Part shown: positions 55,128 through 64,000 of the stretch, in pieces | Position numbering within the stretch: the stretch's first letter is position 1 | Layout of the letters: each line of letters begins with the position of its first letter | Assembly (NCBI GenBank): GCA_027625915.1 | Contig: JANTQA010000023.1 | Span: 10,230,001 to 10,294,000 of the forward strand | Reading direction: 5' to 3' | DNA from: Anaeramoeba flamelloides | Lineage: Eukaryota; Metamonada; Anaeramoebidae | Length of the DNA: 64,000 bases | Notes under the pieces: model-generated | What the model was told of the DNA's origin: nothing | What the model saw: the letters and a program-made list of their open reading frames with translations, nothing else | Database searches by the model: none | Position numbers and translations under genes: made by a program

Positions 55128-55941
55128 TACAGTCAGTCCAACTTTTAAGACACAAACTCTCAACGAAATTTATGGCACAAAAAAATATCAAATTAAGTCA
55201 CAAAATTTGAAATTTTTTTATTTTACAATTTATTTTATTAGAATTTTAATCTCAAATTAAGGTTTAAAATCCCTAAAATTTGAAAGAAGATTATATTACG
55301 TAGGGTGTAGTGACTTGTTAATTTGGTTCTTAGCTGATCGATCTTGGATTTAGTGTGTGTTTTAATAGTGGTTCAAAATGACAATTTTCTACAGTATTTT
55401 TTTTTTTTCCGAAACCCTAATTGAAGAGTGTAAGATAATAGATTGATAGGTGTATAAGAATAAATTTAAATTTTTGGGTTGTAGAAGAAAATTTTTAAAT
55501 ACTTTTTTGTCAATTGGTCAAATGATGAAAAAAATTTTGTTTTTACAAGCACCTCAATAAAACCAAACTTAATTAAAAAATTCAACCATCAACCCAAAAA
55601 TCCACATTTTATAATAACTTAAGATACAGCCAATTAATCTTACACTCTTCAATTAGGGTTTCGGAAAAAAAAAAAAAACTGTAGAAAATTGTCATTTTGA
55701 ACCACTATTAAAACACACACTAAATCCAAGATCGATCAGCTAAGAACCAAATTAACAAGTCACTACATCCTACGTAATATAATCTTCTTTCAAATTTCAG
55801 GGATTGTAAAGCTTAAGGCACAAAATTTTAGTAAAAAAATTTGTAAAATAAAAAAATTTCAAAAAATGTGCTTATATTTGAGATTTTTTTGTGCCATATT
55901 TTTCGTTGAAAATTTCTGTCTTAAAAGTGGAACTGACTGTA
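55128..55941. mobile_element. CAGTCAGT-type MITE, copy J, split by a foldback element
   Basis: The left arm begins TACAGTCAGTCCAACTTTTA at 55128; the right arm ends with the complement, TACAGTCAGTTCCACTTTTA, at 55941. Between 55268 and 55805 lies an unrelated foldback. Both outer pieces contain a version of the A/T-rich centre, so the host copy was rearranged or duplicated as well as interrupted. Confidence 0.7.
55268..55805. mobile_element. Young foldback element with near-identical 169-bp arms
   Basis: Arms 55268-55436 and 55637-55805 are inverted repeats differing at only a few bases (starts AATCCCTAAAATTTGAAAGA and AATCCCTGAAATTTGAAAGA). The 200-bp middle is itself partly palindromic around TTTTTGGGTTG/CAACCCAAAAA. 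There is no coding capacity. The arm identity is far higher than in any other element of the window. Confidence 0.85.
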
Positions 55942-57044
55942 TATATTTTTTTATGTTGGTTTGCGGAATAAATTGAAATTTTTTATTTGACACTCACACA
56001 TCTTTTGTTTATTATCAGCAAGATAAACTATGATCTTTACCAAAATCTATGACAAATGATTATTGTGGGATTGTCTTTGTTGATTCCAAATTTAACTCTT
56101 GTGACAAAAATTATTACTAAAATTAACTAGACAAAAATAAGTAAATTATAACTCACAGGAAAAAAGGAAAAGATAATTAAAAAACTTAAATGTCCGTTTT
56201 CAATTGGTGTTATGTCTCTTATTATTTTTTCTACTCATTCTGATTAATTATGATTTTGAAACTATTAAAAAATTTATCTTGTTCATATTTGGAAAATAAA
56301 AGTATTTAGACTTGAAGAACAAAATTATTTCGTTTTTGTACATTTATTAAACCAATTTAATTTATTCAAAAAGAAAAAAATTCTTTTTGATGATGATCAA
56401 CCAAATAAAAAAATAAAAAAAAATAGCATTCATCTTACCTATATTTAGTTCTTATTTCTAACCATTTTGATCTTACAAATAATTCATTATTTCAATTATA
56501 ATCATAATAAAAATATTTGTATGAAACAACCAAACCAAGCCAAAAAAAAAGAAAATTGCTTTGAATTATTTTTGAGACAAACAACCAAAATGTGAAACGA
56601 CTTTTCAAACTTTCAAACACTAACATACAATTTACAACTATTCAAAGACTTTCCAACACTTTTAAGGGGATATTTATTGTTAAAGTGAAAGCTATGTAAA
56701 AGTTATGAGATTTTTTGAAGTCCAAATAGCTCAAAAAGTGTATTCACTTTTTGTAATATACAACATTTTTGTTTTTGAGAAATTATCTCAAGTTTTGAAT
56801 GTCAGATATTGTTCAAAGTCTGATAACTTTCAATTTATAAGTTTTTACAATGGAAACTTTTTAATAACTTGAAAAGAAAAAAACTTTCCTCTTTTAGTTA
56901 TTCAGTAACACAATTTCAGCTTTTTATAGGTAGACAATTATTTCTTTTAGATAACTTTAAAAAAGTCTAAATCAATTGAAAAATATTTTCTTTAGTAATC
57001 AATTTTTTTACTCTTTTTGGACTTTAAAAAACTTTTCTAAAGTA
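55942..57044. other. Intergenic, about 1.1 kb
   Basis: No gene was recognised. Confidence 0.3.
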
Positions 57045-57226
57045 TTAAGAGACTATTCTCTATTAAATTTTTTTGACCAAAATTTAATAGAGATTTAGAA
57101 AATTTTTTGTCAATTACTGAGATATGAAAACACATGTTTATTTTCAATATTAAACATATTTCGAGATAAGGAATCATTATTTTGAAATTTGTCAAAAAAA
57201 AAAAATAATAGGGACTTCTCCCTTAA
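57045..57226. mobile_element. Short TTAA-flanked MITE of the TTAAGGGACTAGTC family
   Basis: TTAAGAGACTATTCTCTATT at the left and GGGACTTCTCCCTTAA at the right, TTAA at both edges. It carries an internal small hairpin (CTATTAAATTT...AAATTTAATAG). The same interior is seen at 45996-46174 and at the two ends of 28481-29421. Confidence 0.75.
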
Positions 57227-57364
57227 GAATTTGAATTCTTTTAAAAATTATAACTTGATTCTCTAAAGTTGATAAAGGAAGTTTTCAATCGGGTTTAATT
57301 GTGTTAGTGTGGAAATAATTTGTATATCACCTTTGGGAAACAATAAACAAATAAGAGTTACTAT

Positions 57365-57936
57365 CAGAGTTCCCAAAATGTTCTATTTTTGGAATTTTTG
57401 GAATCTCCAAAATAAAATTTAGAATCATAATATTAAAATGATTCCAATGGAATCAATTTTTATCAACCATTTTCAACTTATTAAAGTCCCTTTGAAGTAT
57501 AATTTTTCAAAAACATTAAAAATTATTTTATTCTGATTCCCTAGAATCAAAATAAGAAGAATTTTTTTTTTGAGATCAAAACTCTATTAAAAAAAAAAAG
57601 AATCTTTTGATTACATTTCAAAGTAAAATAATTTTCTTATCAGGAATAAACTTAAAAATTTCAGGATTGGTGAAAATACGATGAAAAATAAATTCCCAAG
57701 AAGAAAAACCTTTAATATTTATTTTTTTTCAGAATATAAAATTCTTTGTGAAAATAAAAAAAAAATAATTAATTATTTAATTTTGAAAAGAATGTGATTC
57801 CTTGTCAAAAAGAAAGCAAATAAGAAATGAGTTGAGACTTATCATTGGAAGAAAAAAGAATCATTTCGTTCCATGGAATCAAAAAAAGAATTATTTAGGC
57901 TTTTTTTCAAAAAAGAGAATCAAAATGTGAACCCTG
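57365..57936. mobile_element. hAT-type non-autonomous element with a perfect 8-bp target duplication
   Basis: A 572-bp element with ends CAGAGTTCCCAAAATG and (reverse complement) CAGGGTTCACATTTTG. It is flanked on both sides by the identical octamer GTTACTAT (57357-57364 and 57937-57944). CAG-GGTTC-type termini plus an 8-bp duplication are the hAT signature. The interior contains GGAATC/GATTCC words and no long frame. Confidence 0.85.
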
Positions 57937-57944
57937 GTTACTAT

Positions 57945-58584
57945 TCCCTTAGGCATAAAAAAAAAAAATCAAAAATACTCATTGTATTTTTATTTTAATG
58001 GAGAAAACAGATTATATAACTTCTTTTCAGTTTCAAAATAACTCAACAATTTCATCGTGTTTTTAAAGTACAACCCTATAATCAAAAAATTCATGATAAG
58101 ATTAGGAAAAATATGGATCTTTTTTGAAGAGTATTTACTTCGTATCAAAATAAAAGATGAATATTTCTAATCAAATTAAAATAATTAAATCTTAATGAAA
58201 TAATTATAAAAAAAGATAGTTTTGAATTATTTACTTGATTAATAAAACTAATTCATCCCCTAAATTCAGATATTGGATGTCTTGGGTCTTTTTTTGAATA
58301 ATTTTTGAAAAAAACCTCGAGAAAATCTAATTATAAAAAAGGATAAGAAAAAAAATTGAAATATCTTTTGGTTTGTGTGTATTGAAATTAAAAATCCCGA
58401 ATAAATCAAACCGCAAAGTGATAATAACTTCTTCTAAAATGTTCGTTTGTTTCAACTAACACTTTTTATAAAAATTTTTTGATGAATAGTTTTTTTTTTT
58501 TCGTTCAAGAAAAATCTCAAATTCTTGATTGTTTTCAAAATCTTCATTTTTAACAAATTTTTATTCTCAAAAAACTTTTTCATA
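57945..58584. other. Intergenic, upstream of the GTPase exon
   Basis: No gene was seen. Confidence 0.3.
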
Positions 58585-58712
58585 ATGTCTTCTACTGAGG
58601 GTGAACTTACTTCAAGTTCTGAAGAAGAACTACAATACGCTTCTCTCTTCAAAATTGTTCTTGTTGGGCAAGGAAGTGTTGGTAAAACTTGTTTAATTAT
58701 GCAATATTGCAA
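58585..58712 (+). CDS. First exon of a Ras/Rab-type small GTPase; later exons not found
   Basis: ATG 58585 opens 42 codons plus two bases, ending at a GTAAAT donor (58713). Residues 1-20 are a Ser/Glu-rich head, residues 22-27 (FKIVLV) are the first beta strand, and residues 28-35 (GQGSVGKT) are the P-loop (GxxxxGKT) that binds nucleotide phosphates, followed by CLIMQYC as in Rab/Ras helix 1. The remaining switch, DTAGQE and NKxD motifs were looked for by eye in 58713-64000 and not found. The piece after the AG at 58800 (FVARDTKQTKFKK) is open in the right phase but unlike a switch I region. A second patch (TNTQQHNSLTTTIAKF, about 58955-59010) vaguely resembles Rab switch I. Either the later exons are distant, or the gene is truncated. 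Confidence 0.6.
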
Positions 58713-60314
58713 GTAAATATTAGTTTTTTATTTTGTCTTCTTCTCTTCCACTTTAATTTTTTTCTTTTTCCGAGATTTTGAAAAAAGATCACTCTTTCAG
58801 ATTTGTTGCAAGAGATACAAAACAAACAAAATTCAAAAAAAGGTTTTTTGAAAAACAAAAAACGAAGGATTTTTTTCTATAATTTTTTTCTATAATTTTT
58901 TTAGTTTTTTCTTTGTTTAGTTATTCTCATTTTTTTTGTTTTTATGAAATCAAATTGACAAACACACAACAACACAATTCACTTACCACAACTATTGCGA
59001 AATTTAAAATTGTGTTTTCTTCAATACAATTCAAAGCCTTCATAATTTTGAATGAAAAAAGAAGAAAATATTTTTTTTTTTTATCATTATTTATTTATTC
59101 AATTTGTTCTGGTTTGTTTGATGGCTTTATACAAAATTTATTCAAGGAAATGTCAAAAAAGTGGTTGTTTAAAAAAAGGTCTTTGTGTTCATCTTCAAAT
59201 ATACATTACATTTTCTTTTTTGTTCATGATCATTTTTATTACCTTTTGAATTTTTTTTATTCGGCTTGTTTTTGGATTGAAATTTGCTTTTAAGGAACAC
59301 AGATGGCTTATTTAATTGAAACTAAATTTATAATCTTATGATCACATCTAAAATATTAAAAGAGTCAATCAAATAAAATTTAATCGATTTAAAAACTGCC
59401 ACACAGAAAAACAATTTTCAAATGGGTTTTAATTGTTATATGGCAGTGAAAAGGAAAATTTTTTTTATGATTTTTTACTTATTTTTTATTGATCAACGAA
59501 GATATTTGAAACTTCAATTCCTCAAACTGGATTAATACCTATTGTTAAAGTCTTAAAGCCAATTTCACATGGAATATCAAAATTCAGCCGAATATCAAAA
59601 AATAGAAAAAATTCACTTTTACTACATGTTTACAATTAAATCCACAATTAGACAAAATTGAGAACATTCTTAAATTTTAGTTTTATGTCATGTTTTGAAT
59701 TCTATTTTGATTCCAATAATCAATCTAATTTTTGGGATTTGGTTTTTGTTTTAAAATGAACAAAAAAAGACATTATACAATATTTGAAAATGAGACCATT
59801 TGCTACATTTTAACAATTAAAACCTATTTAACAATTATTAATAGAATGATTCAATCAATCACGATATGAAAATTTTTTTCAGGAATGGTAATTTTCATTT
59901 TTGGAATGTTTTTTTGATTTTTTATTTTTTGTTTTCATTTCTTTTTTTTTTGAATTCCGTAACTTGTTCCGTTTGATTAAAACTGAAAATTTTTTTAAAA
60001 TGATTGATATTATGTCAAAGTTGATTTCTTTTAAATAGACAATCTCAAAAAAAAATTAGTATATAGTATCTAACCATTTGATCGATCTATAATTGTTTAT
60101 AGAAATTTCCTCAAATTTATAAATACAATTTTTTTGTTCTACTCTCTTCAAAATTTTTAACACCCATGATTTATTTATTAGTATTGATAATTATTTAGTT
60201 TTTGTTTTCTAGATATTGCAAATTTATAAATAATTACTAACATTTCAATTAAAAAGTGATTCTAATTTGGTATTTCTCATAAAATTTATTTAACAAGATC
60301 AATATTTCTTGGTA
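58713..60314. other. Possible intron(s) of the GTPase gene, otherwise AT-rich DNA
   Basis: No convincing exon was seen. The open frames at 58913-59293 are Phe/Tyr/Ile-rich low-complexity and unsupported apart from the patch mentioned with the GTPase exon. Confidence 0.3.
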
Positions 60315-60610
60315 ACAGGACAAAATATTAAAATATGTTATTTGTGATATTCTCTACTTACAAATTTTGTAATCTCCAAGTGTCAAAAAATGATGATTGA
60401 TGAATAAACACAGAAAATAATTTTCTTCCTTAGATCAATTTTTTTTTTTTAAATTTTTTCTGAAAAGGAAAATTATGAAATTTATTTTATTTCTGACAAT
60501 ATAAAAATTTTTTACCCTTTCCATATTGATTTTCATCATTATTACACAAGAATAAGTATTATTTACCAGTAATATAAATAAAAGATTTTTTTTGTGATAT
60601 AGAAAGATTT
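60315..60610 (-). mobile_element. Partial third copy of the 1.13-kb TTAA element
   Basis: Matches the first part of 51416-52543: ATATGTTATTTGTGATATTC, TCCAAGTGTCAAAAAATGAT, CTGAAAAGGAAAATTATG and TTTACCAGTAATATAAATAA in order. It lacks the outer TTAAGGGA end and breaks off at about 60610, exactly where the LINE-like sequence starts. Confidence 0.6.
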
Positions 60611-61075
60611 AAAAAAAATTAAATATTTGGGTATTTATTTAGATAAAATTTCCTATCGAGTTTATAATTTAAAAAAATCTAAAGAAACATATAACTACTG
60701 CAAACAATTATTCAATAACAACTCGCTGAAAAATAGTTTAAAAATTAGATTATTTAAATCTTTTATAATAAGCCAATTGACATATGGATTAAAAATATAT
60801 AATTATGGAATAAAAACAATAAATTATTTAAATTCCTGGATTAATTCATACATTACTGGAATATGTAAAATAAACAGAAATAAACCTATTCTTATTTACA
60901 AAACAGAATTTAAAATTGAAAATATGATAATTTGAGTCAATAAAAAGAAATTTAAATTCAAAAATAAATTTTGAAATTTATTTCTGCCTTATTTAGAAAA
61001 ATTAATATAATTGGGCCAACGAATAAATAATAAAAATCAATTGGAAGTCTAAAGATTTAATTGAAATAATAAAAA
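60611..61075 (+). pseudogene. LINE-type reverse transcriptase, 3' (thumb/connection) remnant
   Basis: The open frame 60627-60935, extended slightly upstream, reads IKYLGIYLDK, then KKSKETYNYCKQLFNNNSL, LKIRLFKSFIISQLTYGLKI and NSWINSYITGI. A YLGI.LD box followed by an array of helices and an ...I.P.LTYG... segment is the arrangement just after the catalytic core of non-LTR reverse transcriptases. After a TGA the same style continues (VNKKKFKFKNKF, PYLEKLI, LGQRINNKNQLEV) with further stops to about 61075, near an A-run. The catalytic FADD part is missing, so this is a 5'-truncated, inactive fragment. Confidence 0.6.
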
Positions 61076-61129
61076 AAAAAAAAAGGGAATATATAAATAA
61101 CACATATAATTGAATTATTGAATTCCAAA

Positions 61130-61415
61130 AGTTGGAAGTGTCATTAGTTTTTTTTTTAATTCAAGAAATAAAAAGAAAATTTTTGAAATTTTCGGTTTAT
61201 TTCAAAAAGTAAAAAAAACATAGAACACTTCACAAATAAAATAGAAAACCTCAAAAAAACCTAGAACACTTAACAGAAAAAACAGAAACCTCCAGAAAAC
61301 TTTTTGTTAGGTTTTCCAAAATTTAAAAGAATAGAGAAAATTCAAAAGATTTTTCTCAATTCTTTTGAATTATCTAAAAACTAGGCACTTCATGGCACTC
61401 TATGGAAACCTAAAT
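61130..61415. repeat. Multi-hairpin repeat, copy 5
   Basis: AAGTGTCATTAGTTTTTTTT start, AATTCAAGAAATAAAAAGAA hairpin, AAAACCTAGAACACTTC spacers, TTTTCCAAAATTTAAAAGAA/TTCTTTTGAATTATCTAAAA hairpin, and a CTAGGCACTTCATGGCACTC end. Confidence 0.6.
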
Positions 61416-62936
61416 TTATTTATTGTTTTTTATGCTAGCCATAATGTAGGAAAATTATAAATCATTTAATTACTTTTCTTAAAAAAAAAAGAAAAGAAAA
61501 GAATTTTATTTTTAAACAAAGACAAGAAAAAGAGAAAGAAAAGCAAAAGAAATAATAGAGAGCAGGCTTTATTGGTAAGTGTTAAGTACTCAAGAGCTCT
61601 TAAATGTTAAATAGAGAGTTTTGAAGTGACTAAATTTGTGACTCCTAGTTCAAAGAGTAGTCAAAAGTACCTTTTAATTACATTCATTTCAAGTATTCTA
61701 AACCCAATTGAGTTTTCTGAAAAAAAGAAGAAGAGAGAAAAAAAAAAAAAAGAATAAAAATGAAGAGTGGTAAAAAAATTAAGATATAAAAATAGTAGTA
61801 GTATTGAGAGGATATATGTTTCTGATGAGTTGAATGACTTGCTATTTAGAATTTAATTTTAATTCATTTTTTCTAATGGCGTGCTGGGTCATATTAGTCA
61901 GAAAATATTCTATTGTGATGTCGTATATTTCTTTTGTATTCATTTTAACTGAACAACTCATCAGTATCCTCTCTTTTAATGATACTAAAGTCAAAATCTT
62001 TGACTTTTTTGAGCTCATTTTTCCAGTATTTTCTGGTTTTTCTAGTATTTTTCATATTTCCATATGAACTGTTCTACATCATCAACTTTTTTTTTTACAA
62101 GAGGAGCATATTTTGCTTTTTAAATAATCGAGAGTATATAAAAATAATAAAAAAAAATCAAAAACTTGATTAAAAATTTTTTTGTAACCAAGTATTGAAT
62201 AGGTTGGTGTTTGTTTCCTTTTATGTTGAAAATTTTGGATCAAAACATAATTTGTTTGAATAAAGAGGATCTAAATATTTGTACAATTATAGATTAAATA
62301 AAAAAGGTTACTTGATTAACTTTTAAATTAAAACTTTATAGATAGGTTTACCTCTATAAAGTTATGTTTTTATTGAATAAGAATTGGTTTTCCAAATTTT
62401 CTTTTGAGTTCCTTTGCTTTTATTTTTTATTTATTTATTTTTTTTTTATTTTTATACAAGTTTCCCAAATCTTGTTTACGCAAAATTTCAGTACAGACAC
62501 TGACTCGAAATCAAAACTCTGCCCAAGTAACGACTCAACATATTTTATGGAAAGGTTGATTCCGTTTACTTTTGTTGGGTTTCAAATTGAATCAGTTGGA
62601 TTCAGTTCTCTTCAGTTAGATCTGATCAATTTACTTTTTTTAAGATCTAACCATGAACAAGTATATAAATTCTTATAATAATTTTTTATTCCTTTCACCT
62701 TTCTCCAAACACCTAAAACTTTAAAAAAAGAGAAGGAACTTAAGGAACCTAAACAAACTAAAAAGGGAATTTTGTAAAAAGTAAAAAGTATAAAAAATCG
62801 AAATTTTTAAAAAGTAAAAAGTATAAAAAATAAAAACAAAAATTTTTATCCCTTTCAATAAACCAACGTATAATGTGTTATTAAAAAATCAGAAAACTAT
62901 CACTGAAGATTAACTCTTTTTGATTTGAATATCTTT
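61416..62936. other. Intergenic, about 1.5 kb
   Basis: Two less AT-rich patches, about 61860-62065 and 62480-62660, might be coding remnants. On the minus strand the first reads MKNTRKTRKYWKNELKKVKD before an early stop. No family was recognised and stops intervene. 62775-62835 is an AAAAAGTATAAAAAA-type tandem repeat. Confidence 0.3.
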
Positions 62937-63170
62937 AGTTTTTTTTTAATTTGAGAAATATAAAGAAAAATTAGTAAATTCCCTTTTTATTTAAAAAATT
63001 AAAAAAAAACAATCTATAACTCTAGAAAATCTTACAGTGAGTTTCAATTTTGATTAGAAATTGAATTGATTTTCTCAACAAAAATAGAAACTCACCTTCA
63101 TCTTTTCTCGATTTTTCTATTTTATTTGGAAGATCAATAAATAATCAAAAAATTCTATAAAATGGAAAAT
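62937..63170. repeat. Multi-hairpin repeat, copy 6 (diverged)
   Basis: AGTTTTTTTTTAATTTGAGA and TATTTAAAAAATTAAAAAAA modules, then a GAGTTTCAATTTTGATTAGA...AAAAATAGAAACTC hairpin. The outer words are worn. Confidence 0.45.
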
Positions 63171-64000
63171 CTTATTTTGTATATTTTTTTTGTTTTATTA
63201 AGAAAATTTAATGTATTTTTTTAAATCAAATTAATATGAGATATAAAATATTTCCAAAAAAGTGTGGAAAATTTATTTTAATATATCTTTATTAAACTCA
63301 ATCCTCATTAAACTATTTAAATATACAAAATCATTAATTACCATTTATCGATTCTTGATAGCAATTCAATTGGTTTGTTAGTTTGGTATTACATAAATAA
63401 AAATATATTAAATTTTGTGGTATCGATTTTATCTGATATTTTTTAGGGGTGAAAATTAGTGATTATTTTTTTCCTTTTGACAGAAAAAATTGCTTTCAAA
63501 ACTTTTTTTAATCTCGACAAATTTTCCAATAGAATGGGTTACAAATAACTGTATTTTGATGTTTAAAAAATCATTTGTGTCTTTATCATATTTCCAGTTT
63601 TTTATTGAAATTGGTCGTAGCATCTCATTTCTCCAAAAAAATGTGCTATTTTTTTTTCATTTTTTGAAAATATTTCTTTTGAAATATTTTGAAATAAATA
63701 CCATAGTCATTGATTCAATAACTATTAATATTTGACTTAATTTGATATTGTCAATTAACGGATACCTCTCACTGACTAAGAGGATTTTTTATGAAATGCA
63801 AAAAAAAAATTTACCACTTTTTTGGAAATACCTTATACAATTCATTCGATCATTTTAATTTTTTTTTGGGATTCAAAAAAATAATAATAATCTAATAAAA
63901 TCGGATTAAATTTTAAGATGATTTGAATTCTTTTTAGTAAAAATTCAAAATTTTTAAAAATATTTAAACAATTAATAATCATAATAATATCAGTATAAAT
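63171..64000. other. Intergenic right edge
   Basis: AT-rich. No gene was recognised; the open frame 63490-63735 is unsupported. Confidence 0.3.

Noticed and set aside
58801-58880. Second exon of the GTPase right after the AG at 58800
   Set aside because: The phase fits, but FVARDTKQTKFKK has none of the expected switch I features and the frame soon stops.
1-64000. CRISPR arrays, operons or bacterial regulatory signals
   Set aside because: No spaced direct repeats were seen, and spliceosomal introns, long intergenic DNA and monocistronic genes show a eukaryotic nuclear genome.

Overview
This is a very AT-rich window of a eukaryotic nuclear genome. Two genes have clear spliceosomal GT..AG introns (an IST1-like gene and a four-exon GH31 alpha-glucosidase), and a proteasome alpha-4/alpha-3 gene runs off the left edge with two visible exons. 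Genes are sparse, intergenic DNA is long, and the host genes use TAA or TAG stops. A bacterial-type asparagine synthetase (AsnA), long lysine-rich coiled-coil proteins and heavy loads of AT-rich transposon debris point to an amoeboid or flagellate protist, probably anaerobic or microaerophilic. An Anaeramoeba-like organism would fit, but that is inference only.

Layout: 272-888 (-) proteasome subunit, 5' part only; 2.4-6 kb repeats and a dead Tc1-type transposon; 6209-8077 (+) and 11174-13039 (-) two unrelated coiled-coil proteins; 13.7-16.5 kb nested foldback and TTAA elements; 17078-18172 (+) AsnA; 21492-22647 (-) IST1 (ESCRT-III) in two exons; 26714-27142 (-) tail-anchored coiled-coil protein; 28.5-29.4 kb piggyBac-like relic; 31351-32880 (-) homeodomain protein; 37636-42074 (+) secreted alpha-glucosidase; 47226-48605 (+) second, related homeodomain protein; 50099-50252 (+) a remarkable tRNA locus; 51.4-58 kb almost wholly transposon-derived; 58585 (+) an isolated first exon of a Ras/Rab-type GTPase; 60.3-61.1 kb LINE relic.

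The most interesting object is the tRNA locus at 50099-50252. Read linearly it looks like two defective tRNAs with mispaired acceptor stems. The 5' acceptor strand of the first pairs perfectly with the 3' strand of the second, and the 5' strand of the second pairs perfectly with the 3' strand of the first. The simplest structural reading is one complete tRNA whose anticodon loop is interrupted by a second, circularly permuted tRNA (order A5'-B3'-B5'-A3'), inside one Pol III-like unit with a single T-run after it. If the outer tRNA is spliced and the excised intron is circularised, the circle would contain the inner tRNA.

Much of the rest is a stratigraphy of small DNA transposons. A near-palindromic TA-flanked MITE family (ends like CAGTCAGTTTCACTTTTAAG) has about nine copies. 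TTAA-flanked families share TTAAGGGACTAGTC-like ends. There is a 2.4-kb TA-flanked long-inverted-repeat element, a hAT-type element with a perfect 8-bp target duplication, a young 169-bp-armed foldback, and a multi-hairpin repeat present six times. Several are nested, and in two cases the partner arm preserves the empty insertion site.
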